Source of the DNA: Candidatus Saccharicenans sp.
GTDB taxonomy: Bacteria; Acidobacteriota; Aminicenantia; Aminicenantales; Saccharicenantaceae
DNA: 64,000 nt
Direction: 5' to 3'
Assembly: GCA_026414545.1 (NCBI GenBank)
Contig: JAOAIU010000027.1
Coordinates: forward strand, 1-64,000
Shown: positions 26,166-34,209 of the stretch, one piece after another
Numbering within the stretch: position 1 is the first letter of the stretch
How the letters are laid out: each line of letters begins with the position of its first letter
Made by a program: the position numbers and the translations under genes
Notes under the pieces: generated by a model
Told to the model about the DNA's origin: nothing
The model's input: only the letters and a program-made list of their open reading frames with translations
The model's database searches: none

Positions 26166-27179
26166 ATGCCAACCATAAAAAAGAGGTTGCCCGCAATTTT
26201 TTCTTTGCTTTTTGTTCTTCCGATGATTTTTCTGAGCTGTGCCCCTCCCCCCAGGATTCCCGTGGCCGGAAAGGCCAGCGGCCAGGATATGCTGACTCTG
26301 CTGCCAGAAGATACCCGGGCCTTCCTGGTGGCCGACTGGAATCGCCTGATAAATCTTAAGGCCGTTCAGAAAACGCTGGGCGAAGAAAAAGAGCTGGAGG
26401 CCTACCGGAAAAAGGCTGAGGCCTTTGTCAACCTGACTAAGGACGTCTTTCTGGTAGCCGTGGCCGTGGCCGGCGACATGAATAGGCCGGCTGAAAATGC
26501 CGTCTTCCTGGTTAACCTCAAGTATGACCGTTCCAAATTAATCCCGGCCGAGAGCCAGCAGGAATCCAGCCTGGAATACTACGAGGGAATCCCCTTCTTT
26601 CCCTTCATCGAAATCGAAGAATCGGCCGTGGGTTGTCTGGCTTTTCTGGATGATTCCAACCTGGCCATCGGCTCGGAGAAAGCCGTCAAGAAAATTATTG
26701 AGGTGTACAAAGGCAAGATTCCCAACCTGCTAGCCAGCAAAGAAAAGCGTCCTTTCCTCAAGGACCTGAACATGAAAGCTATGACCTTTGGCTGGCTGAG
26801 CCTCCCCGCCGGCTTGTTCAAGAACGAGCAAGGTGGTAATCCAGCCTTCAAGCTCATGGAGAAAGTGCGTTATATTTCTTCCTTCACCGACTACCGACAG
26901 CCCAGCTACACGGCCGAGATCAAGATTTATGCCGACTCAAAGGACAGCCACCAGAAGATCGCCGAAACGCTGAGCGGATTAAAAGCCCTGGGGCTGGGAT
27001 TGAGCGGGGAAGCCCCGGAAGTTGGTCAGGCCCTCAACTCCCTGGAAATCACCTCTGGCGAACGCTACGTCAAGCTCTACCTGAGCCTTAACGAAGATTT
27101 AATCGAAGGGCTGAAAAAGCTGCTTAAAGAAAGGATGACTGGAGACCGGCCGGTAAAGACGGAGAAAACCCAACCCTGA
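26166..27179 (+). CDS. Putative lipoprotein of unknown function
   Basis: A 337-residue protein with a basic start, a hydrophobic stretch (IFSLLFVLPMIFLS) and a Cys immediately after it (FLSC), a loose lipobox. The mature part alternates strands and helices and includes PEDTRAFLVADWNRLINLKAVQK, close in style to DUF3352-like exported proteins, but I do not recognise a specific family. No catalytic motif is visible. It has a strong ribosome site (AAGGAGAGG) and stands alone between a divergent peptidase and a convergent ABC operon. Confidence 0.65.
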   Translation: MPTIKKRLPAIFSLLFVLPMIFLSCAPPPRIPVAGKASGQDMLTLLPEDTRAFLVADWNRLINLKAVQKTLGEEKELEAYRKKAEAFVNLTKDVFLVAVAVAGDMNRPAENAVFLVNLKYDRSKLIPAESQQESSLEYYEGIPFFPFIEIEESAVGCLAFLDDSNLAIGSEKAVKKIIEVYKGKIPNLLASKEKRPFLKDLNMKAMTFGWLSLPAGLFKNEQGGNPAFKLMEKVRYISSFTDYRQPSYTAEIKIYADSKDSHQKIAETLSGLKALGLGLSGEAPEVGQALNSLEITSGERYVKLYLSLNEDLIEGLKKLLKERMTGDRPVKTEKTQP

Positions 27180-27226
27180 GCCCCCGGCAAAATTCCCGTG
27201 TCGGACTAGTAGACTGAAGGCAGGGT

Positions 27227-28009
27227 TCAGTCTTCGAACAGGTATTCTTTATAAGTAAAAATCAGGCAGGCCAGGGCCAGAAAGACAAGAATTATTGCAG
27301 CCAGGACGATAACTGCCACCGACGGGCTGGTCGGCTCCAGCCTGATGAATAGGAAGCCGAGTTTACCGCTGCTGCTGGCATACTGGGGAAGAAGGGATTT
27401 CAGGTAATGAGCAACTGACAGTTTCTGGGTAGTCCCCGGAAAATACTGAATGACGCTCTCCCAGCCGAAGCCGAAGGCCAGCCCCACCAGGATGGGCTTT
27501 TTCAACCAGGTCCCGAGAAAACTGAAAAAGGAAAGATAGGCAGCCAGACCCAGCCAGAGGATGACCGAATAGCGCAGGACGGTTAGCAAGTCCTTCCATC
27601 GGAATTCGGAGTCCAGGTTCAGTATCAGGTAAGACACGAGAACCGCAAACACCAGCATGACCGTGGCCAGGCTCAGGTAGGCCAGGTACTTGCCAAGGAT
27701 GATGGCTGCCCGTCTTACTGGCCGGGAGGTCAGGTAAGGCAGAGTGCGGTTGTCGAGTTCCTCGACCACGATGGAACTTCCGTAGAACAACCCCAGCAGA
27801 ACAATCAGAAACTGCAGGAAAAAGACCATCAGAAAATTCTGAAAGACAACCTGGCCGTCTTCGGTCCAGTGGCCGGCCAGCCGGTAGGTCCTGATAATCA
27901 GGGCCATCAGCACCGCAGCTGAACTCAACAGGAAAAAGGTCCGGGCCCGGCCAGACTTCTTGCCCAGGAAAAAGTAAAGGGAAAAAACCCTGCCAATTTC
28001 TTCTCTCAT
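27227..28009 (-). CDS. ABC-2 type transporter permease
   Basis: A 260-residue integral membrane protein with about six hydrophobic segments, the ABC-2 permease pattern: REEIGRVFSLYFFLGKKSGR cytoplasmic start, first membrane segment at ~25-42, and the VVEELDNRTLPYLTSRPVRR coupling helix followed by further membrane segments. It is the last gene of a four-gene operon and follows its cognate ATPase gene after one base. AGAGG precedes the ATG. Substrate is unknown; such pairs often export drugs, lipids or peptides, or regulate membrane proteins. Confidence 0.85.
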   Translation of the reverse strand: MREEIGRVFSLYFFLGKKSGRARTFFLLSSAAVLMALIIRTYRLAGHWTEDGQVVFQNFLMVFFLQFLIVLLGLFYGSSIVVEELDNRTLPYLTSRPVRRAAIILGKYLAYLSLATVMLVFAVLVSYLILNLDSEFRWKDLLTVLRYSVILWLGLAAYLSFFSFLGTWLKKPILVGLAFGFGWESVIQYFPGTTQKLSVAHYLKSLLPQYASSSGKLGFLFIRLEPTSPSVAVIVLAAIILVFLALACLIFTYKEYLFED

Positions 28010-28010
28010 C

Positions 28011-28937
28011 TTACCTCTCCACCAGGTAATCAAACACGGCCTGCAGATTGTCGTCGGGTGAGGTAATCTCTTCCAGGTCCAGGCCCGGGTCCAGCACCAG
28101 CTCATTCAACCGGTTGAAGAAGCGGTCGCGATGATGAGTTTCAAAAACTACAGCCTGGGCTTCCGGTTCAAAGGTGATATTAAGGACATAGTCCTCAGCG
28201 GCCATTAGCCTGGCCAGTTCCCTGTACTGCGGCGATTTTATGCGTATCATATGGGGATGGCTATCCAGCAGTTCCCGGATGAAGTGGATATCTCCCCTGG
28301 CCAGAATCTTGCCGTTATGGATCAGGACAATCTCCGAGGTCAGGGCCTCAACTTCAGGGAGAACATGGCTGGAGACCACCACCGTTTTGCCGGCATCCCG
28401 GAATTCCTTGATCAGCCGGATGATCCGGCGCTTGCCCAACGGGTCCAGCCCGCTGAGCGGTTCATCCAGGATGAGAACCTCCGGGTCGTGGGCGATGGTC
28501 TGAGCAATCTTGATTCTCTGACGCATGCCCCGGCTGTAACTTCTGATGGGTCTCTCTCTGACATCCCGGAGTTCAACCAGCTCCAGAGCCCGGTTGGCCC
28601 GGGTCAGACACTCTTCCCGGTCATACCCGTAAAGAGATAGCAATCCGGTCAGGAATTCCAGTCCGTTCAATTCCTCATAAAAAGCATCAGATTCCGGACA
28701 GAAACCTATCCGCCGGAAAATGTGGCGGTTATTCCAGACCGGCTGGCCGAAGATCCTGACCTGGCCTATATTGGCCTTGAGCTGTCCGGTCATGATTTTC
28801 ATGAAAGTTGACTTACCCGCCCCATTCGGGCCGAGCAGGGCGGTAATGCCGGGCTCAATGTCCAGGGTGATTTCACTGATGCCCAGGACGTTTCCGTACC
28901 AGCGGGAAAGATTTCTGGCTTCTATGACCGCGGTCAC
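28011..28937 (-). CDS. ABC transporter ATP-binding protein (second pair)
   Basis: A 308-residue ATPase with Walker A GPNGAGKST (~37-45), signature region YSRGMRQRIKIAQ, Walker B VLILDEP followed by the LSGLDPLGK D-loop, and switch His in VSSHVLPEVE. The C-terminal ~90 residues are the extension common in ABC-2 ATPases. The signature Ser-Gly is SRGMR rather than SGGMR, a conservative variant. Start is GTG, overlapping the preceding permease stop (GTGA), so translation is coupled. It pairs with the permease at 27227. Confidence 0.92.
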   Translation of the reverse strand: MTAVIEARNLSRWYGNVLGISEITLDIEPGITALLGPNGAGKSTFMKIMTGQLKANIGQVRIFGQPVWNNRHIFRRIGFCPESDAFYEELNGLEFLTGLLSLYGYDREECLTRANRALELVELRDVRERPIRSYSRGMRQRIKIAQTIAHDPEVLILDEPLSGLDPLGKRRIIRLIKEFRDAGKTVVVSSHVLPEVEALTSEIVLIHNGKILARGDIHFIRELLDSHPHMIRIKSPQYRELARLMAAEDYVLNITFEPEAQAVVFETHHRDRFFNRLNELVLDPGLDLEEITSPDDNLQAVFDYLVER

Positions 28938-29806
28938 CGAATGACCTCCACTCCCCTGAGCTTTCTTCTCAAAAAGAGAAAAGTTAGCAGACAGAAAACG
29001 GACAGCACCAGAAAGGACAGGTACCAGGGCACAGCCTGGGCCGGCTTGACCTGAAAGGCAGCGGCGGCTACCCGCTGCAGGTTCCCCGGAATCGACAGCA
29101 GGGTCGAATAGGGGGAACGAAAGATAACATAGAATATTCCCCTGGCAATTTCCGAAAGGTAATAGACCGCAAAAATCAGGGCGATAACATAATTGCGGTT
29201 CTTGCTGAGGGATGAAGCCAGCAGGATGTAACAGGTAAAGAAGACCATCAGGAAGGCAGAATACAAAACAATGGATAGCGGCAACCAGGGATAGTCCAGG
29301 AAAAACTTGAAGCTGCCCGAAAAAAGAAGCTTCAGCATGAACAAGACCAGGGCAGGAACCAGGGTCAACAGGCCGACAAAAAACACCACCACCCCGGCCT
29401 TGCCCAGCAGGTAATCGAGCCTGGTCAACGGCCGGGCAAAATAAAGCTGGATGGCCTTGTGGCGGAAATCGTCGGCGATGAGGCCGGCCCCGCCAAGAGC
29501 CATCAGCAGCAGGATCATGAAAAAGATGAAGTCCAGGCTCAGGTAGGTCTTAAAAAACCCGGGGTTAACCTGAAGGGTTCTCTCGGCTCCCTGGGCCATG
29601 AACTTGAAATCTTCCAGTCGCTCGGAAATATAGATGCCCACGGCAAAGGTGATGGCCGGGATAAAGGACAGGGCAAAAAGAAATTTGAAGCGCTTGCGCT
29701 GAAAGGCCAGCTTGATACCGGTCCTGGTGATGGGCCAGAAGACCAGCCCTGATTCCCGGAGCTGCCCCTCCCAGTGATGGTAACCCTTTTCCCTGACTTC
29801 GGCCAT
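28934..29806 (-). CDS. ABC-2 type transporter permease (first pair)
   Basis: A 290-residue membrane protein with around six hydrophobic segments. The N-terminal half has a soluble stretch (YHHWEGQLRESGLVFWPITRTG) before the first segment, then GGAGLIADDFRHKAIQLYFARPLTR, the typical ABC-2 coupling region. The start ATG overlaps the upstream ATPase stop in a TGATG arrangement, and its own stop overlaps the downstream ATPase start, so all four genes are translationally coupled. Sequence differs clearly from the second permease, so the two pairs are not a recent duplication. Confidence 0.85.
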   Translation of the reverse strand: MAEVREKGYHHWEGQLRESGLVFWPITRTGIKLAFQRKRFKFLFALSFIPAITFAVGIYISERLEDFKFMAQGAERTLQVNPGFFKTYLSLDFIFFMILLLMALGGAGLIADDFRHKAIQLYFARPLTRLDYLLGKAGVVVFFVGLLTLVPALVLFMLKLLFSGSFKFFLDYPWLPLSIVLYSAFLMVFFTCYILLASSLSKNRNYVIALIFAVYYLSEIARGIFYVIFRSPYSTLLSIPGNLQRVAAAAFQVKPAQAVPWYLSFLVLSVFCLLTFLFLRRKLRGVEVIR

Positions 29807-30717
29807 CAATCGACTCCCACCACCCGGGCAAACAGGTCTTCCAGCGAAGTTTGACTGCAGACAAACTGCCTGACCTGAACCCCGTTCCTGGCGGCACTCA
29901 CAAAAATTCGCCGACGGTCAAAACCCGGCGGCGTATAGATTTTAACCAGACGGTCTTCGGTTTCTTCCACCCGGCAACCGGCCTCCTGCAGCTCCCGGCG
30001 GAAACCGTTGAGCTCACCCTTGAGCCGGAGCTCGTAGAGCTGGTAGTTGACCATCTTCAGGTCCTCTATCCGGCCGGTGGCCGCGATTTCGCCTTTATTG
30101 ATGATCACCACCCGGTCGCAGATGAGTTCGATATCGGCCAGAATATGCGAGGACAGCAACACCCGGATATTCCGGCTGGAGGCCACTTCCCCGATCAACT
30201 CCAGGATTTCCTGCCGGCCGGTAGGGTCAAGGCCGGAGGTCGGTTCGTCCAGGAAAAGAAGCTTGGGGTCGTGTACCAGGGCCTGAGCCAGTTTTAGCCT
30301 CTGCTTCATCCCCGAGGAATAGGTATCGACCAGCCGGTAGCGCGATTCACCCAGTCCCACATAGAACAGAACTTCATGGGCTCGCTTCATGGCTTCCTGA
30401 CGGGGCAGTCCGGACAGTTCACCCATCAGGGCAGTAAAAGTGACCGCATCCAGGCCCGGAATGAAGCATTCATCCTCGGGCATGTAGCCGACCAGGCGCC
30501 GGATGGATTTCTGCTCGGTCCTGACATCGTAACCTAGGATTTTGCCCTGACCTTCAGCCGGCGTCAGAAATCCCAGCATGATCTTGATCAGCGTGCTCTT
30601 GCCCGCCCCGTTCGGCCCGAGCAAACCGGTAGCCCCTTCTCCGACCGACAGGCTAACGCCGTTGAGGGCTTTGACCTTTCCGTAAGAATAATGGATATTC
30701 TGAAGCTCTATGCTCAT
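29806..30717 (-). CDS. ABC transporter ATP-binding protein (first pair)
   Basis: A 303-residue ATPase that opens the four-gene operon. It carries Walker A GPNGAGKST (~34-42), the Q-loop region, signature YSSGMKQRLKLAQ, Walker B LLFLDEPTSGLDPTGR, and the switch His in LLSSHILADIE, all intact. The C-terminal domain of about 90 residues is of the kind found in ABC-2 exporters. The gene is divergent from the S9 peptidase gene; a long palindrome lies between them at 30795-30846. Confidence 0.92.
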   Translation of the reverse strand: MSIELQNIHYSYGKVKALNGVSLSVGEGATGLLGPNGAGKSTLIKIMLGFLTPAEGQGKILGYDVRTEQKSIRRLVGYMPEDECFIPGLDAVTFTALMGELSGLPRQEAMKRAHEVLFYVGLGESRYRLVDTYSSGMKQRLKLAQALVHDPKLLFLDEPTSGLDPTGRQEILELIGEVASSRNIRVLLSSHILADIELICDRVVIINKGEIAATGRIEDLKMVNYQLYELRLKGELNGFRRELQEAGCRVEETEDRLVKIYTPPGFDRRRIFVSAARNGVQVRQFVCSQTSLEDLFARVVGVD

Positions 30718-30794
30718 CCGTCATCCCGGTTTAAGTGCTCTTTCACCTAAATACGAAATTTAATGAATTCAGTTCATTTTATCACTTTTACCAG

Positions 30795-30846
30795 AAAAAT
30801 CCGCCGGGAGCAAAACAATTCTGCAAATTTGCTCCTGCGGATTTTT
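30795..30846. repeat. Long near-perfect inverted repeat in a divergent promoter region
   Basis: Arms AAAAATCCGC (30795-30804) and GCGGATTTTT (30837-30846) pair perfectly; after a small asymmetric bulge, GGAGCAAA (30807-30814) and TTTGCTCC (30828-30835) pair as well, enclosing a 13-base loop. It looks like a bidirectional intrinsic terminator, but it lies between two divergent genes and its right arm abuts the -35 box of the S9 gene promoter, so it may be an operator or insulator. Confidence 0.6.
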
Positions 30847-30873
30847 GCCTGGACCAGCCTGATGGTTTATAAT
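30845..30873 (+). promoter_or_regulatory. Sigma-70-type promoter of the S9 peptidase gene
   Basis: TTGCCT (30845-30850) and a perfect TATAAT (30868-30873) are spaced by 17 bases, 41 bases before the ATG. The -35 box overlaps the last bases of the inverted repeat. Confidence 0.6.
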
Positions 30874-30914
30874 GCTCACGAAAAACACACCTCTTAATTT
30901 TGAGGAGGACGGTT

Positions 30915-32960
30915 ATGAAAAGGGCACTTAAATATCTGATCATAATGGTTATCAGCTTGAGCCTGGGCCTGGCCCCGTTAGATGCTCAAAGCAGGAAAGC
31001 TCTGACCTTTGACGATTTTATCAAGATCAAGAGGGTTACCGACCCCCAGCCCTCGCCTGACGGGAAAAATCTGGCTCTGGTCATCACCGCCATGAGTCTG
31101 GAAACCAACCGGGGCAACAGCGATGTCTACCTGGTATCGGCCGCGGGTGGGACACCGGTTCCTTTCGTTTTCAGTCCGGCGGCAGATTATTTTCCCCGCT
31201 GGTCGCCCGACGGCCGGCTGCTGGCCTTCATCTCCACAAGGGACGGCTCGCCTCAGATCTGGCTGATACCAGCCAGTGGCGGCGAGGCCCGGAAGGTTAC
31301 CGATTTTCCCGGCGGGGTCGGTTCCTTCAGCTGGTCCAGGTCGGGAAAATTCCTACTCCTGACCAGTTCCGTTTTCCCCGAGTGCCCCGACCTTGAAGCC
31401 AATCGTCGGAAATTCGAAGAGCAGGAAACAAACAAGGTCAAAGCCCGCATCTATGACCATCTTCTTTTCCGTCACTGGAATTCCTGGTTTGATGGCACCA
31501 GGAGCCATCTATTCTTACTTCCGCTGGATGGCGGAAAGCCGTTGGACCTGACTCCGGGAGATTACGACACCCCGCCCATTGCCCTGGGCGGAGAACTGGA
31601 TTTCTGTCTCTCGCCCGACGAAAAAGAAATTGCTCTGGTACGCAACATCGACCCGGAGCTGAAGCTCGGCCTGGGCACCAACAACGATATTTTCCTGGCG
31701 ACAGCGGACGGCCAAAACCTGGAAAAGCTGACCACCAGCCGGGCCAACGATATAGATCCTAAATACTCCCCGGACGGTCGCTACCTGGCCTACCGGGCCA
31801 TGGCCAGGCCGGGCTTTGAGGCCGACAAGCTGGACCTGATTCTCTATGACCGGCAGAACAGGACCTTCAGCAACCTGACGGAAAAGCTCGATTACTCGCT
31901 CAGCGAATTTGTCTGGGCTCCAGATAGCCGGGCCATTTATTTTTTGTGCGAAGACAAGGCCCGCACCGCGTTGTTCAAAGTGAACCTCCCCAGCGGCAAG
32001 ATCGAGAAAATTCTGGAAGGACATTATCTGAGCGCCCTGCGGCCCTCTCCCGACGGCCGGACTATTTACGCCCTTAAACAGGCCATCAACTATCCCAACG
32101 ACCTCTATGCCCTGGACCTGGCCACCAGGAAATTGAGAAGGCTAACCGAGGTCAACGCCGAGTTGCTGGCCGGGCTGGAGATGAACGCCGCCGAGGATTT
32201 CTGGTTTGAATCGGAAGGCGACCGGGTGCATGGCCTGCTGCTGAAACCGCCGTTCTTCGACCCGAACAAAAAATACCCGCTGGTGATGCTGATTCACGGC
32301 GGTCCCCAGGGAGCCTGGGAGGATGGCTTTCATTACCGCTGGAATGCCCAGATGTTTGCCGCCCCTGGCTATGTGGTGGCCATGGTCAATTTCCATGGCA
32401 GCACTGGATATGGCCAGGCCTTTACCGATTCCATCAGCGGCGACTGGGGCGGGAAACCCTACCGCGACCTGATCCGGGCGGTGGGCTATCTGCACGGAAC
32501 ATTTCCGTTCATAGATAAGGATAAGCTGGGAGCGGCCGGGGCCTCATACGGCGGATACATGATCGACTGGATTGCCGGCCAGACTGATATCTTCGATTGC
32601 CTTATCAGTCATTCCGGGGTGTTTGACCTGAGGTCTGAATACGGAGCCACAGAAGAACTCTGGTTTCCGGAGTGGGAGTACCGGGGCACACCCTGGACCA
32701 ACCCGGAAATGTACCAGAAATTCTCTCCCAGTTCTTACGTTCAGAATTTCAAGACCCCAACTCTGGTCATCCACAGCGCCAACGACTTTCGGGTACCGCT
32801 GGAACAGGGTCTGCAATTTTTCACCTCGCTGCAGCGCCGGGGAGTACCCAGCCGACTGCTTTACTTCCCGGATGAAGACCATTTTATCCAGAAGCCTCTC
32901 AACGCCCGGCTATGGTGGAAGACAGTGCTGGACTGGCTGGCCACCTACCTTAAAAAATGA
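30915..32960 (+). CDS. S9 family peptidase, acylaminoacyl-peptidase/DPP5-like, exported
   Basis: A 681-residue serine peptidase with a signal peptide (LKYLIIMVISLSLGLAPLDAQ), a WD40/PD40-type beta-propeller (~25-410, with repeated SPDG and WSPDGR motifs) and a C-terminal alpha/beta hydrolase. The triad is S544 in GASYGGYM, D624 in SANDFRVP and H656 in EDHFI; the oxyanion region is LIHGGPQG. This arrangement fits DPP5/acyl-peptide hydrolase-type enzymes that trim peptides in the periplasm. ATG 30915 is chosen since AGGAGG lies six bases upstream (an in-frame TTG exists at 30900). It differs from the other S9 gene in length and propeller, so the pair likely has different specificity. Confidence 0.92.
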   Translation: MKRALKYLIIMVISLSLGLAPLDAQSRKALTFDDFIKIKRVTDPQPSPDGKNLALVITAMSLETNRGNSDVYLVSAAGGTPVPFVFSPAADYFPRWSPDGRLLAFISTRDGSPQIWLIPASGGEARKVTDFPGGVGSFSWSRSGKFLLLTSSVFPECPDLEANRRKFEEQETNKVKARIYDHLLFRHWNSWFDGTRSHLFLLPLDGGKPLDLTPGDYDTPPIALGGELDFCLSPDEKEIALVRNIDPELKLGLGTNNDIFLATADGQNLEKLTTSRANDIDPKYSPDGRYLAYRAMARPGFEADKLDLILYDRQNRTFSNLTEKLDYSLSEFVWAPDSRAIYFLCEDKARTALFKVNLPSGKIEKILEGHYLSALRPSPDGRTIYALKQAINYPNDLYALDLATRKLRRLTEVNAELLAGLEMNAAEDFWFESEGDRVHGLLLKPPFFDPNKKYPLVMLIHGGPQGAWEDGFHYRWNAQMFAAPGYVVAMVNFHGSTGYGQAFTDSISGDWGGKPYRDLIRAVGYLHGTFPFIDKDKLGAAGASYGGYMIDWIAGQTDIFDCLISHSGVFDLRSEYGATEELWFPEWEYRGTPWTNPEMYQKFSPSSYVQNFKTPTLVIHSANDFRVPLEQGLQFFTSLQRRGVPSRLLYFPDEDHFIQKPLNARLWWKTVLDWLATYLKK

Positions 32961-33234
32961 ATCACGGTTTATGGCCTTAGCTTCAGCCAGTCCCGGGTCT
33001 AAAAATAGAAGTTCAAAGCCGGCTACAGGACCGGCAGGTGGTGAGACGCCTTTAGTCAGCCCAGCCTGAATCTTCCTGGCAAAAACCGCCCGGCCACTCC
33101 TGGAACCTGGAGTGGCTCCGGCTGTAGACTGGCCCCGCAGGAATAATCAAACAATTTATTTGAGAACCAACATTCATTAAAGGAATGAGAACAGGAAAGC
33201 TTTCTTCTATTGATAGAGGCCTTCGCAGACGGAA
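32961..33234. other. Gene-free stretch with two hairpins
   Basis: This 274-base gap between convergent genes has no credible open frame with a ribosome site. It contains two stable potential hairpins: GCCGG/CCGGC near 33020 and an 8-base perfect stem GCCACTCC/GGAGTGGC at 33093-33116. On the minus strand the second hairpin is followed after several bases by a run of five T, so it may be a weak terminator for the M23 gene. Nothing else was recognised. Confidence 0.4.
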
Positions 33235-34179
33235 TTAAAACCCCAGCTCTATTAGAGATAGAGGGTCTATCCTGGCCTCATAAACCCTGACCGCCCAGTG
33301 AAGGTGGGGCCCGGTGGACAGACCGGTGGAGCCGGCCAGCCCCACCACCTGTCCGGTCTTAACCATTTCTCCCCTTCTGACCAGCAATTTCGAAAGATGA
33401 GAATAGCTGCTGAAGAGTCCCAGGCCGTGGTCGATGATGACGGTTTTTCCAGAATAATAGAGGTCTGAAGCCAGGACCACCCGGCCGGAATTGGTAGCTT
33501 TAATTGGATGCCCGGCCGGCACGGCTATGTCCACCCCGGTATGCACCGAGCGCGGGACATTGTTGTAGACTCTCTGCTGCCCGAAATTGGGATAGAGATT
33601 TCCCTCGCAGGGCAGGACGAATGGTCCCTCAGCCAGCCAGTCCTGACTGCTGGTGCTGTAGACCATGGCCAGTAGCTCCGACTCTCTCTTTATCCTGGCC
33701 AGCATTTCCCGAGGCGGAGTGACATACTTCTGGTCTACGGTCAACTTTTTCCTGGGAAATTCACGTCCAGTTATTTCCAGGCTCACCGCCAGCTTTTCCT
33801 CCAGCTGACCGCCCGACCACAGCTCAAGCTCCAGGGTCAGCTCCCCGGGCCTGGTCATCACATCCAGTCCCAGCAACAGGAACTTTGGCTCGTGGCCATC
33901 TTTCTTCAACCAGTAGCTGCTCCCGCCGATGAAAATCCCGGCGTTTTCCGAAACCGGCCTGGCCCAGTAAATGATTAGGGGCTCCCCGGGCTGGAGCTGC
34001 CGGTAACGAATTTCGAAAACATCTCCTGTCCTGGCCTCGACCGTCCGTCTTTCGACCGCGCCGGCCTGGCCGGCCAGGAAGATAAAAGATGTGGCCAGCA
34101 GAAAAACCAGAACATTGAAAGGCAAGCCCGGTTTGTGGCCAGGATTTCTATCCGGTTTGATGAAGTCGAGTTTATTCAC
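33235..34179 (-). CDS. M23 family metallopeptidase (LytM-type)
   Basis: A 314-residue exported endopeptidase-like protein. After a membrane/signal segment (VLVFLLATSFIFLAGQAGA) comes a ~140-residue beta-rich domain, then a C-terminal LytM domain with the metal ligands of the family: His and Asp in HTGVDIAVPAG, HxH in PHLHWAV, and the active His region YSHLSKLLVRRG. M23 enzymes cut peptidoglycan cross-bridges or regulate amidases. The first Zn-binding pattern is complete, so activity is likely. The start is uncertain: GTG 34179 has GGAG at suitable distance, while ATG 34188 or TTG 34194 would add three or five residues. Confidence 0.86.
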   Translation of the reverse strand: MNKLDFIKPDRNPGHKPGLPFNVLVFLLATSFIFLAGQAGAVERRTVEARTGDVFEIRYRQLQPGEPLIIYWARPVSENAGIFIGGSSYWLKKDGHEPKFLLLGLDVMTRPGELTLELELWSGGQLEEKLAVSLEITGREFPRKKLTVDQKYVTPPREMLARIKRESELLAMVYSTSSQDWLAEGPFVLPCEGNLYPNFGQQRVYNNVPRSVHTGVDIAVPAGHPIKATNSGRVVLASDLYYSGKTVIIDHGLGLFSSYSHLSKLLVRRGEMVKTGQVVGLAGSTGLSTGPHLHWAVRVYEARIDPLSLIELGF

Positions 34180-34209
34180 GAAGCTCATCTCCAACTATTA
34201 GCAACCCGG

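Noticed and set aside
33041..33060. A third copy of the GGTGAGAC motif seen before the PilZ genes
   Set aside because: Only eight bases agree and the surrounding structure differs, so it is probably chance.
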